The notes beneath the pieces are model-generated. The model ran no database searches. It saw only the letters and a list, made by a program, of their open reading frames with translations, and was not told the DNA's origin. A DNA stretch of 64,000 nucleotides from Telmatospirillum sp. (lineage in GTDB: Bacteria > Pseudomonadota > Alphaproteobacteria > Rhodospirillales > Magnetospirillaceae): NCBI GenBank assembly GCA_031291415.1, contig JARLJB010000237.1, positions 62,001-126,000 on the forward strand. The letters are read 5' to 3'. The first letter of the stretch is position 1; each line of letters opens with the position of its first letter. Positions 1 to 8,256 of the stretch are shown one piece after another. Both the position numbers and the translations under genes were made by a program.

Positions 1-273
1 TTCTATCCACTAGCGAACAGACCGGCTTTGCCGAGGTGCTGCCGAATCGGACGTCTGTTGCGTCGACGACCACGGTGATCGAGGTGCTTCCGGTTAGGGC
101 AAAATTTGGTTATCGTGGCTTCAATCAGGAGGCAGATGGGCCGTCCATCTGGAAAATGTCGGTTTCCGGAAAAGAGAGTTCAGGAAAAACGACCGTGATT
201 TTGCTGGCGCCGAGGATAGATCCGGCGCGAGGGATGGGGTTTCAACTCAAGGTTCGACGCAAGAGGGGCATTT
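1..273. other. Left edge, no gene recognised
   Basis: I recognise no gene in these bases before the first convincing start codon. An open frame runs through the segment from the left edge, but its translation has no family resemblance and it continues out of frame across the next gene, so it looks like chance. It could be the 3' end of a gene outside the window. Confidence 0.4.
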
Positions 274-2076
274 ATGGTCAATCCGATGAAGATCGCCGCC
301 GCCGTGGTGGTGCTGGGCGCCGCCGGGGCCGGCGCTGCCGACTGGTATCTGATGCATCAGGCGGAAACCATGGCGCGCGACGGGCTCGCCCGCTTCACCG
401 CCACCGGGCTGCCGCCGGGCTCAACGCTGACGACCGGCGACATCGCCGTCGCTCCGTTCGGCCGCAAGGTGACGCTGCGCGACCTCAAGGGCGTGATCAA
501 GCTGCCGGCCCAGGTGATCCCGGTGGCTTCGGCCGGTCAGTCGGCGGGGCTACCCGGTCTGCCGCCGCCGATATCCGGCCAGTCGATCACCATCCCGGCA
601 CAGGACGCGACGTTCTCCATCGCCGAGGTGGCGATCATTCCCCGGTTGGATGGCCAGCATTTCGATGGGACGGCCTCTGGTCTGACCTATGATCTGGCCG
701 CCCCAAAGGCGCATGCCACCATCGCCCAGATCCAGGCCGAGGGGCTGGATGGCACGGCCCTGGACCACTACAAATACGGCGACCAGATCGGCGCCGAGCA
801 CGAAAGGATGGACACCCTGGCGGTGGAAATCGCCGATATGGGGTCGGTGTCGCTGGCCAGCGCCGAGGCGCGAGACATCGTCGGCGGCAGCATCGGGCAG
901 ATGAGCCTGGATGGGTTGACCGCCCATTTGACCTTGGGTCCGGCCAAGATCGAGGAAAGCGTCCGCCATGTCGGGGTAGAGGGCTTCTCGCTCGGCGCGT
1001 CGCCGCAGGCGTTGGCCCACGATCCCCAGGCGATGCTGGCCCAGGCCCGCGACCTGTTCGGCATCAAATCGCTGGCGATCGATGACCTGTCGGCGACGGC
1101 GCCCGACGCCCAGGGCGGCAAGATCACCCTTGGCCGCCTGCATCTCGACGACGTGCGCCACGATAGCGGCAAATCGCTGGCCCTGAGCTTCGGGCTGGAG
1201 GATCTGGCGGTGCAGACGCCGCAGGCCAAGGTCGGCCTGAAGACCTTCGCCATCGCCGGCTTGGCCGTGCCGATCGATCCGGCGGAGTACCAGACGCAGG
1301 AGAAGCTGTCCCAGTACCTGATGAACGGCTTCGGCATCAAGGGCATGACCGTCGAGAATCTGTCGGTCGCTGGCGAGATTGGCAACCTTTCCCTTGAATC
1401 CTTGCTGATGAAGGATATCACCCACAAGAACGGCGTCATCACCGGCGGCAGCGAAAGCCTCACCCATCTGGTGGTGCCGCTGGACCAGATGCCCGACCCC
1501 CGTTTCTGGGGTTTGGGAGAGATTGTCGGTCCAACGGTCGAAAACCTGCTGGGCAAGAGTCTGGACCTGTCGTTCGGCGCCGTCAGCGCCTCCGACCCGG
1601 ACACTGGCCACGTGGAATTTGGGCCGGTAACCGTGGATATCGCCCGGCTGATATCCGCGCGCCTGTCGGGCACGCTGGAGAACGTCAAGCCCAACACCGG
1701 GCCGTTGGCTCTGCCGCCGGAGCAGCAGGCGCGGAGTGGCCTCGACGAATTCGGCCGTTACCAGATGAAGGATGTCACCGTCAGCCTGACCGACCTTGGG
1801 CTGGTGCGCGGCATGATCGCGGATCAGGCCAAGGCCGCTGGCGCCCCGCCGCAGATGCTGGCCGCCAATCTGGCGACCATGGTGCGGGCCGAACTGGCCC
1901 CGGTGTTCGGCCCGGCCCGCGCCGCCGCCGTGGCCGGCGCCTTGCAATCCTGGCTGGCCGGCGACAAACCGACGTTGTCGGTGACCGCCTCGGCGCCGCA
2001 GCCGATCGCCTTCGCCACGCTGTCCTCCGGCCAGCCGGTACCGGACGACGTGGCCGTCACCGCCGAGGCGCGGTAG
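274..2076 (+). CDS. Large exported or membrane-anchored protein of unknown function
   Basis: This 600-residue protein starts with an Ala/Gly-rich hydrophobic stretch (about residues 5-22), which looks like a signal peptide or membrane anchor. The rest is rich in Leu, Gly, Ala and Asp with repeating short segments of the form LSVxGLxxGxLxLxxL. That pattern suggests a long beta-structured periplasmic protein, loosely like DUF945 or AsmA-type proteins. I do not recognise a catalytic motif. ATG at 286 is an alternative start. It stands alone: the next gene is convergent and 82 bases away. The codon pattern is strongly GC3-biased, which supports real coding despite long antisense open frames. Function unknown. 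Confidence 0.75.
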   Translation: MVNPMKIAAAVVVLGAAGAGAADWYLMHQAETMARDGLARFTATGLPPGSTLTTGDIAVAPFGRKVTLRDLKGVIKLPAQVIPVASAGQSAGLPGLPPPISGQSITIPAQDATFSIAEVAIIPRLDGQHFDGTASGLTYDLAAPKAHATIAQIQAEGLDGTALDHYKYGDQIGAEHERMDTLAVEIADMGSVSLASAEARDIVGGSIGQMSLDGLTAHLTLGPAKIEESVRHVGVEGFSLGASPQALAHDPQAMLAQARDLFGIKSLAIDDLSATAPDAQGGKITLGRLHLDDVRHDSGKSLALSFGLEDLAVQTPQAKVGLKTFAIAGLAVPIDPAEYQTQEKLSQYLMNGFGIKGMTVENLSVAGEIGNLSLESLLMKDITHKNGVITGGSESLTHLVVPLDQMPDPRFWGLGEIVGPTVENLLGKSLDLSFGAVSASDPDTGHVEFGPVTVDIARLISARLSGTLENVKPNTGPLALPPEQQARSGLDEFGRYQMKDVTVSLTDLGLVRGMIADQAKAAGAPPQMLAANLATMVRAELAPVFGPARAAAVAGALQSWLAGDKPTLSVTASAPQPIAFATLSSGQPVPDDVAVTAEAR

Positions 2077-2158
2077 GAGCGAGGGGACCATAAGTCTGTA
2101 AGCACTGTGATGGCAGGGATGGGGCGATTCGGGCATCTGGTCGAAGTGGCGCTGTCGA

Positions 2159-2944
2159 CTATGCCCGCGTCCAGCCCCGCTCGAAAAAGAATTTGTTCCA
2201 CTGGGCGTAGGGTACACCGAGGTCGCGGCTGAAGCTTTCTTCGCCGACCCGGGCCAAATCCTGCAGGAAGCGTTCGTAGAACCACTGATTCTGCTCGTCC
2301 CGCTGAATTGCGAGATCAGGCATGTCCGGGCTCACCGCCATCGTCCCGCCGAGATGATCGATCAGTTTTTCCGTCTCACCTTGGCTGTCAGAGAAAAAAT
2401 CCTCATAATATACTTGGTATGGATCTATGTTATTTTTGTTAAAATAAGTCTCCCACGCAATATCATTCGCGGAGAGAATCATCATTTTCGACAAAATGCT
2501 AATGTAATCATAGTCGCAAACTCGTCTTTTATGCCCCTTCTCCTCACGCCAGCAACCGGTTTCGACGGCGATATGGAGAGAAACGGCTTGCGCCACCTTG
2601 TCCCTGCGGATCAACCAAACCCATTTGTGGTTCGGCAAGAGGTCGCCCACGCCGCCATATCCAGAGACCGCGGCGCGCAATACCTCATCTAATCGGGCCC
2701 GATGATCATGGGCCATTTTGGATCCGAACACCCCGCCAGATTGGTTGCGGGAAACGACATCGCGAAACCAGCTGATTCCAGCGCGACCGTCATCAAAATC
2801 AGGAACCGTCTGGAAAAGCTCGTCGGGTTTTCCAAGACCATATTTGGTCAACAGACGGCAGATCTGGTTGCTCCCCGATCGCAGGGAAAACGCGATCGTG
2901 TAAGCTCTATCAATAGTAGATAGGTTTGTTTCTTTGTATATCAT
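2159..2944 (-). CDS. Stf0-family sulfotransferase
   Basis: The 261-residue product resembles the Stf0 family, which moves sulfate from PAPS to a sugar hydroxyl (the archetype is mycobacterial trehalose 2-sulfotransferase). An N-terminal SLRSGSN segment near residues 18-25 fits the PAPS 5'-phosphosulfate loop, followed by helix residues and a LFQ element as in Stf0. A later VYYEDFF segment near residue 180 fits the conserved core. The gene and the DNA upstream are clearly more AT-rich than the neighbours, especially 2380-2530 and 2940-3060, which suggests recent transfer. There is no glycan-synthesis gene beside it, so the acceptor is unknown. The family call is fairly secure, the substrate is not. 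Confidence 0.75.
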   Translation of the reverse strand: MIYKETNLSTIDRAYTIAFSLRSGSNQICRLLTKYGLGKPDELFQTVPDFDDGRAGISWFRDVVSRNQSGGVFGSKMAHDHRARLDEVLRAAVSGYGGVGDLLPNHKWVWLIRRDKVAQAVSLHIAVETGCWREEKGHKRRVCDYDYISILSKMMILSANDIAWETYFNKNNIDPYQVYYEDFFSDSQGETEKLIDHLGGTMAVSPDMPDLAIQRDEQNQWFYERFLQDLARVGEESFSRDLGVPYAQWNKFFFERGWTRA

Positions 2945-3346
2945 AAGTTACTCATGGAATTTCCGACGCGCATGATATAAATAATTTAAGTATAGTCATA
3001 TTTACACCTATTTTTTGTTTAAAATTGTATCAGAGTATTTCAATTTACGAAAAATTTGTAACAAAAATGTTACCGCGCATCCAGACGGAATGGCGCCAAA
3101 GAAACTTACGATTGCGCAACCTTGAATTTCATTATTCCCGTGCAAATTTGGCATTTTTATGACGAAGTGCCGCGGAATCGGGCGATCGCAAGCGGCTATG
3201 GCACTTCAAACTGGTCTGTGAAGACGTAGAGATTTTGAATGCGGCAGGCATGAACGCCCCATGGAAGCCAACAAGAGCTGAGCCCCCGCCCCTCTTGTCG
3301 GCCCGCATTGGTCTTGTGTCTACCCCCGCCGACCGCTCCCCCGTGA
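2945..3346. other. AT-rich intergenic stretch, no gene seen
   Basis: About 400 bases separate the sulfotransferase gene from the end of the modA-like gene. The part next to the sulfotransferase (about 2945-3075) is very AT-rich and probably carries its promoter, though I cannot pick a convincing -35/-10 pair. The rest is normal GC with short open frames on both strands that lack a ribosome binding site or a family match. No complete IS is present. Confidence 0.5.
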
Positions 3347-4159
3347 TCAGGGCAGCGTGAATCCCCATTTGACCAGCAGGGCACCGGCCTCGGGCGACGC
3401 GAGGAAAGCCAGGAATCGCTCGGCTTGCTGATGGTCGCCCTGCGTCAGGATCGAAATTCCATACTGGGGTATCACCGCCAGCTCGGCTGGCGGGTGGATG
3501 ATGGTGGCGCCCGGTACCTGTCGCGCCGCCGATTGGGCGGTATTGCAGTAGAGCAGGAAGACGTCCGCCTGCTCCATCAGATAGGCCCAAAGCGGCCGGC
3601 CGGCCGGCGGTTCGGGGGCGATCGGCCCGCCGACGAGTTTCATCGCCTTGCCATCCAGATGGGCGAAACTGCCCGGCCGCAGGCTGTCGGCCCGGTGGAA
3701 CAAGGCCCAGGCGTAGTCGCCGCCCGGATCGGCCCCGGGTGTCGAGGTTCCCAGCCGGACGTCATCGCGCAGCAGGGTGTCGAGAAAATTGTCCGGCGTC
3801 ATGGCAAGTCCGGACCGCACCAGGGCACAGACGCCGCTACGGGCGAACAACGCCGGCGCATCGGCCAGACCGGCTTCGGCCAGGGCTTGCGGTTGCGCCA
3901 TGTCGGCGGAAGCGAACAGATCGGCGGTTTCCCCGGCCTGCAGACGTTGGCGCAGCAAGCCGGCGGGGCCGAAGGTGACCTTTACGGGAAGGCCCTCCCT
4001 GGCGGTAAAGACGGCCGTCGCCTCGTCAAGAAATCCCTTCAGGCTGCCGGCGGCGTAGACCCGCAAAGCTGGCTCTGCCGCCATCGCGCCGGAGATCACA
4101 CCGGCAAAGGCCAGAGCCAGCAGGACCGTTAAAAAAATGGATCGCGGATGTCTGATCAT
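3347..4159 (-). CDS. modA: ModA-like oxyanion-binding periplasmic protein
   Basis: The 270-residue product has a signal peptide (hydrophobic about residues 8-27, cleavage after AMA) and then LRVYAAGSLKGFLDEA, the first strand and helix of the ModA (COG0725) fold with its oxyanion-binding Ser. FGPAGLLRQRLQAGETADLFASADMAQ and the C-terminal IPQYGISIL...FLAFLASPEAG are also ModA-like. In ABC systems ModA hands molybdate or tungstate to ModBC, but neither modB nor modC is here. The gene follows a TonB-dependent receptor gene in the same orientation, separated by a 137-base palindromic repeat. A joint role in outer-membrane-to-periplasm oxyanion or metal-complex capture is inferred. The ligand is not proven; relatives bind other oxyanions. 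Confidence 0.75.
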   Translation of the reverse strand: MIRHPRSIFLTVLLALAFAGVISGAMAAEPALRVYAAGSLKGFLDEATAVFTAREGLPVKVTFGPAGLLRQRLQAGETADLFASADMAQPQALAEAGLADAPALFARSGVCALVRSGLAMTPDNFLDTLLRDDVRLGTSTPGADPGGDYAWALFHRADSLRPGSFAHLDGKAMKLVGGPIAPEPPAGRPLWAYLMEQADVFLLYCNTAQSAARQVPGATIIHPPAELAVIPQYGISILTQGDHQQAERFLAFLASPEAGALLVKWGFTLP

Positions 4160-4174
4160 GCGTTTCGTCCCGGT

Positions 4175-4311
4175 TAGCGTGATGCGTTAGATCTGCATCA
4201 CGCTCTTGGTTATATTTATGTCCCTCGCCGGGCGCGCGCCTCCGCTGCGCTTGGCCGCGGCCGCAATGGCCGCTGGAGCGGGGTGCGTCAGATTTGACGC
4301 ACCCCGCTCTA
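4175..4311. repeat. Palindromic repeat R1, copy 1
   Basis: This 137-base element is bounded by TA on both sides and has a hairpin at each end. The first hairpin pairs 4177-4185 with 4195-4203 (GCGTGATGC arms). The second pairs 4276-4290 with 4295-4309, a perfect 15-base stem with a GATT loop. A second copy lies inverted at 59563-59700. The outer CTA at 4309-4311 is, on the minus strand, the TAG stop codon of the TonB receptor, and the strong second stem may also help end that transcript. Confidence 0.85.
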
Positions 4312-6768
4312 GAATTTTGCCCGCAGCGTAAATCCGACGGTCCGCGGCTCGCCCAGATAGGCGTAGTAGGCGCCATAGTTTTCCTGAACATTCTGGTAGT
4401 ACCGCGTGTCGAAGACATTGCGCGCCCAGACCGAAACGTCGTAACTGTCGTCGATCACCCGCACGCCGACGCGCAAATTGGTGACTCCATAGGCGCCGAC
4501 CTTGCCATAAGCCGAGTTGTCGGTCGTCAGAAACGCCTTGGTTCGATAGGCATATTCGATGCCACCATAGGCGCTGAGGTCCTGGACCAACGGCCGGCTA
4601 TACTCGGTCGAAACATTGCCGATCCATCGCGGTGTATTGGCGACGGGGGCACCGGTCAGATCGCAGGTCGCCGCGCCAGCCGCCGAGGCCTCCGGCGAAC
4701 AGGGCGCATTGTGATAGGATCGGTATATGGCATCGGTGAAGGAACCGTTGGCACCGATCCGCAGACCGCTCACCGGCTGGAAGACGATATCGGTCTCAAG
4801 ACCACCGGAACGAATGGCCCCGACATTGGTCAATGCCTGTTTGGCCGAACCGTTGATCATATAGACGGCGTTGTTCTGGTAATTATTGACGACATCCCAG
4901 AAGACATTCGTATTGAACTGCAGACGCTTGTCCAGCAACTCGTTTTTGATACCCAACTCGACATTGTTGGATTTCTCAGGCTTGGTCACATAGGTGGCGC
5001 CGCTGGCCAGCAGATTGGCCGGCAACAGGCTGACATTGACCCCGGGCGACTTGTCGCCGCGCGACAGGGTGGCGTAGGCCATGACGGTGTCGGTGATCTT
5101 ATCGCTCAAGGTCAGCAGACCCGACAGGCTGTTGCTGACGACGGAAAACTGCGTCGCCCCCGGCGCGAAGCTGGCGATCGCCTTGGTGGCCGTCGCCGAC
5201 GACAGCGTATAGCCGCCGAAGGTGCAGTTGCTGCCGGTCTGCGCACAGGTGATCAACTGGGTATTGCCGCTGTCGTAAGACGTAATGGTCTGGTTCTTGC
5301 GCTCGTAAGTTTCCCGCAAACCGCCGGTCAGCGCCCATTGCCGATCGAGATGCCAGGTGGCCTGGGAATAGGCCGCATAGCTGTGGGTCACCGGCTTTTC
5401 GAGAACGAAGGAATTGAGCCCCTTCATCATCGACGACAGGGCCGAATTCCGTACCGCGTTGCCGTTCAACGCCGCCAGGGTACTGTTGAAGACCCAGGCG
5501 TCGACATCGTTATAGGTGCGGTTGAGACCGTTGATATCCTGTTTGAAGACATAAAGGCCGGAAACATATTCTACGTCGCGCCCGGACGGCGACGTCACCC
5601 GCAGTTCCTGCGACAGCTGCTGAACCTTGTTGACGTTGCCGGCATTGTAAATCGCCGGCAGAGCCGTCCAGTCGCCGTCGTTGTTGGGACGGAAATACCA
5701 ATATTGATAGGCGCTGATCGACGTCAGTTTGTAGCCTTCGCCGAAATTCCAGTTGGCCTCGCCCGACAACAGGGTCTGATGGGTCTGGTCGTTCTGCGCT
5801 CCGTCATGGTCGGTTTCGCGATTGAAGGGATCGCTGGGCGGCGCATAGCCCGGGGCGACAAGCGACGCGCTTTTGCTGAAGTTGTATCCACCTGCCTTGA
5901 CGGGCTGGTTGGCGACGAACAGATAGTCGCTTTGCGCCTCGTCCTGCCGGCGATAGGATCCGATCAGGCGAAAGCTGAAATCATCGGTCGGCACGAAAAG
6001 CGCCTGAGCCCGCATGCCATAACGATTCTCGGCGTTGTCACGTCCACCGGTCAGAAGATTGTTGACCGTTCCGTCGCGTTTGGTGTCATAGGCCGTCAGA
6101 CGGAGCGCCAACCGGTCCCCCGCCACCGGACCCGACGCCGACACATTGTATTCCCGCAGAAAATAGTCGCCGTAAGACGCTTCGACGGAGGCTTCCGGCG
6201 TGAAACTCGGCAGCCGCGAGGTGACGTTGATGGCGCCGCCGGTGGTGTTGCGTCCATAAAGCGTTCCTTGCGGGCCGCGCATAATCGTAATCTGATCGAT
6301 ATCTTTGAAATCGTATGAAAATTCCCCTGGCCGGCCGAGATAGACGCCGTCTTCATAAACACCGACGCTGGCGTCCAGCCCATCGCTCAACAGCGAGGTG
6401 TTGCCGATGCCGCGAATACCGACAATAGTCTGCCGTGGATTGGTTTCGGTGATCACCATATTGGGCGCCAGACTGTTCAGCTCCCGCGGATTGTCGATGC
6501 CATAACGTTCAAGGGAATCGCCCGATATCACCGCCATCGGGATCGGGACATCCTGGGCGTTTTCCTGGCGACGACGCGCGTCGACGACCACTTCCTCGAT
6601 CCGTTGCCCGTTGGGGCCGGCCGCCGACCGAGACAGAGCGCCCCCTTCCGCCAATGGCTCGGAGGATGACGGATCCCCACTGGCCGCCACCGCCCTCTGA
6701 CCGGGAAGCCCCTCCGCCACAAAAAGAGCGGAAAGACAAAAGGCAACCGTCCTCATTCGCAATGGCAT
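4309..6768 (-). CDS. TonB-dependent outer-membrane receptor
   Basis: The 819-residue product has a signal peptide (about 1-28), a plug domain (about 55-165, with IEEVVVDARRR as the TonB-box-like start and the typical ELNSLAPNMVI, VGIRGIG and DQITIMRGPQGTLYGRNTTGGAINV motifs) and a long beta-barrel ending in the aromatic residue Phe. It belongs to the broad siderophore/vitamin receptor class that imports ligands using TonB energy. The start is supported by GGGAG upstream. An orphan ModA-like gene follows on the same strand. Two palindromes upstream (6806-6827, 6834-6855) probably control it. The substrate cannot be read from the barrel; the neighbour hints at an oxyanion or metal complex. Confidence 0.9.
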   Translation of the reverse strand: MPLRMRTVAFCLSALFVAEGLPGQRAVAASGDPSSSEPLAEGGALSRSAAGPNGQRIEEVVVDARRRQENAQDVPIPMAVISGDSLERYGIDNPRELNSLAPNMVITETNPRQTIVGIRGIGNTSLLSDGLDASVGVYEDGVYLGRPGEFSYDFKDIDQITIMRGPQGTLYGRNTTGGAINVTSRLPSFTPEASVEASYGDYFLREYNVSASGPVAGDRLALRLTAYDTKRDGTVNNLLTGGRDNAENRYGMRAQALFVPTDDFSFRLIGSYRRQDEAQSDYLFVANQPVKAGGYNFSKSASLVAPGYAPPSDPFNRETDHDGAQNDQTHQTLLSGEANWNFGEGYKLTSISAYQYWYFRPNNDGDWTALPAIYNAGNVNKVQQLSQELRVTSPSGRDVEYVSGLYVFKQDINGLNRTYNDVDAWVFNSTLAALNGNAVRNSALSSMMKGLNSFVLEKPVTHSYAAYSQATWHLDRQWALTGGLRETYERKNQTITSYDSGNTQLITCAQTGSNCTFGGYTLSSATATKAIASFAPGATQFSVVSNSLSGLLTLSDKITDTVMAYATLSRGDKSPGVNVSLLPANLLASGATYVTKPEKSNNVELGIKNELLDKRLQFNTNVFWDVVNNYQNNAVYMINGSAKQALTNVGAIRSGGLETDIVFQPVSGLRIGANGSFTDAIYRSYHNAPCSPEASAAGAATCDLTGAPVANTPRWIGNVSTEYSRPLVQDLSAYGGIEYAYRTKAFLTTDNSAYGKVGAYGVTNLRVGVRVIDDSYDVSVWARNVFDTRYYQNVQENYGAYYAYLGEPRTVGFTLRAKF

Positions 6769-6805
6769 CCTGCTCGCTCCCCACCAAAGCTTGCCACCGA
6801 AACGA

Positions 6806-6855
6806 CTTATATCGGCATGGATATAAGAAGATACTTATAGTTATTAAGCTATAAG
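6806..6855 (-). promoter_or_regulatory. Two palindromes upstream of the TonB receptor
   Basis: Two perfect inverted repeats lie side by side 38 to 87 bases before the receptor start: CTTATATC-N6-GATATAAG (6806-6827) and CTTATAG-N8-CTATAAG (6834-6855). Their half-sites share CTTATA and are seven bases apart. The first resembles the TATA-rich two-arm layout of molybdate-responsive ModE boxes. This is a candidate operator; the regulator is not in the window. Confidence 0.55.
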
Positions 6856-6981
6856 CGTCAATAGCATTTGGTGTACGGCCCGCCTCGACCTTTGGTGAAG
6901 GCGAGCGCCGATGATCAGGATGATTGGAGCGGACATTGATACCGGCAGGCCGACCCGCCGTAGAGCCCCGTGCCGGATGCC

Positions 6982-7015
6982 CTCCCGGCGGCGTCTTTCA
7001 CGACACCGCCGGGAG
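6982..7015 (-). terminator. GC hairpin downstream of pdxA2
   Basis: A perfect ten-base stem (CTCCCGGCGG, 6982-6991, paired with 7006-7015, loop 14) lies 21 bases past the stop of the PdxA-like gene. No T-run follows on the minus strand, so it may be a weak or Rho-assisted terminator or only a 3'-end stabiliser. Confidence 0.35.
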
Positions 7016-7036
7016 AGCTCTCGTCTTCCCCTCGGT

Positions 7037-8029
7037 TCAGGCCTTCTTGACCGGCCGCATGGTCCGCGCCATGGCGATCGCCGAAATCATGTTCCGGGGA
7101 TCGGCGACACCGCGCCAGGCGATGTCGAAAGCGGTTCCGTGATCGACCGACGTCCGCAGGATCGGCAGTCCGGCCGTGATATTGATGGTGTCGTGCTTGC
7201 CGATCAGCTTGGCCGGGATATGCCCCTGATCATGGAACTGGGCGACGACCAGATCGTACTTGCCATCGATCGCCTGCTGGAACACCACGTCGCCGGGTAT
7301 CGGGCCGGTGACATCAAGGCCTTCGTCGCGCGCCTGTTTGATCGCCGGCACCACGAACTCGTCGTCCTCGGTGCCGTAAAGGCCACCTTCGCCGCAATGC
7401 GGGTTGAGCCCGGCAACGGCAACCCGGGGGCTGGCGATGCCCGTGGTCTGCATATGGGCAACCCCGGCGCGAATGGTCCGCAAGATGGCTTCAATCCGAC
7501 AGGCCTCCGCGGCTTTGGCCAACGAAACATGGGTCGAAACATGAATGACCGTCAGTTGCGGGCAGGCCAGCACGGCATAGGACTGCTTGACACCGGTGAA
7601 ATGGGCCAGCAGGCCGGCATGTCCGTTATAGGGATAGCCGGCCGATCGTAACGCCGCCTTGTTGAGCGAAGCGGTGACGATGACGTCGATGGCACCGCTC
7701 TGCGCCAACTCCACGGCCTTCTTGACGCAACGGTAAGCCGCCTCGCCGGCATCGGGTGACAGGATACCGGGCAAGATGCCGTCGCGGTTCGGCGCTTCGA
7801 CGGCGAGAAGCCGCACCGCTCCGGCCGGCACCGGCTTGGTTCCGTCGGCGACGAAGGTGAATTTTCCACCGACCAACCGGTTGGCGCGTTCCATGAAAAC
7901 CGGATCGCCAATCACCAGGGTCGCCGCTTTTTCCTCGTCCGACATGACGGCGATTGCCTTGCAGATGACTTCCGGGCCGATTCCGGCCGGATCGCCCATG
8001 GTGATGCCGATACTGTTCATTCTGCTCAT
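7037..8029 (-). CDS. pdxA2: PdxA2-type 4-phospho-acid-sugar dehydrogenase
   Basis: The 330-residue product is a PdxA-family NAD-dependent dehydrogenase: ITMGDPAGIGPEV at the N-terminus, the metal-ligand segments NPHCGEGG and AQFHDQGHIPAK, and VDHGTAFDIAW near the end. True PdxA oxidises 4-hydroxythreonine 4-phosphate in vitamin B6 synthesis. The PdxA2 subgroup sits beside DUF1537 kinases and oxidatively decarboxylates 4-phospho-D-threonate or 4-phospho-D-erythronate to dihydroxyacetone phosphate. Here the gene diverges from a DUF1537 kinase gene with a shared 227-base control region, so PdxA2 is the better call. A GGAAAGG sequence precedes the ATG. The exact acid sugar (D-threonate or D-erythronate) is not decided by sequence. 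Confidence 0.85.
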   Translation of the reverse strand: MSRMNSIGITMGDPAGIGPEVICKAIAVMSDEEKAATLVIGDPVFMERANRLVGGKFTFVADGTKPVPAGAVRLLAVEAPNRDGILPGILSPDAGEAAYRCVKKAVELAQSGAIDVIVTASLNKAALRSAGYPYNGHAGLLAHFTGVKQSYAVLACPQLTVIHVSTHVSLAKAAEACRIEAILRTIRAGVAHMQTTGIASPRVAVAGLNPHCGEGGLYGTEDDEFVVPAIKQARDEGLDVTGPIPGDVVFQQAIDGKYDLVVAQFHDQGHIPAKLIGKHDTINITAGLPILRTSVDHGTAFDIAWRGVADPRNMISAIAMARTMRPVKKA

Positions 8030-8080
8030 GCTGCCTTTCCTTCTCCCTGTCGCCGCCGACCATCGGATGTTCGAAATCCG

Positions 8081-8109
8081 TTGACAGCACGCAACGATCT
8101 CACAATCAT
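8081..8109 (+). promoter_or_regulatory. Possible promoter and operator between pdxA2 and the kinase gene
   Basis: TTGACA (8081-8086) with a 17-base spacer before AATCAT (8104-8109) forms a plausible sigma-70 promoter for the rightward kinase gene. Just downstream is the palindrome AACATGTT (8118-8125), a candidate binding site for the DeoR-type regulator encoded in the same cluster. Both calls rest on motif reading only. Confidence 0.35.
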
Positions 8110-8256
8110 CACATAAAACATGTTACAATGCTTTCAATAACGTGGTGCAAATATCTTTTGTGACGTACCGTTCGCCGGTCGTCGGGCCAGGCAGCGCTCC
8201 GCCGAACCCGAGAGAAAGAGCGGGCCACCGATCGAAAGCAAGGGGAATGAGCGGTC

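Noticed and set aside
550..2217. Long minus-strand open frame of 555 codons opposite the exported-protein gene
   Set aside because: Its translation is rich in Arg, Gln, His and Gly with no family likeness. Such antisense frames are common in GC-rich genes, and the plus-strand gene has the expected codon bias and signal sequence.
3076..3346. Possible transposase remnant between the sulfotransferase and modA-like genes
   Set aside because: I found no transposase motif or inverted ends in any frame; the sequence is simply unassigned.
4294..6318. 674-codon plus-strand open frame opposite the TonB receptor gene
   Set aside because: It is a codon-bias shadow; the receptor on the other strand has clear plug and barrel motifs.
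7037..8029. Annotation as the vitamin B6 enzyme PdxA
   Set aside because: The divergent DUF1537 kinase and DeoR neighbours fit the catabolic PdxA2 subgroup better, although the sequence alone cannot exclude B6 synthesis.
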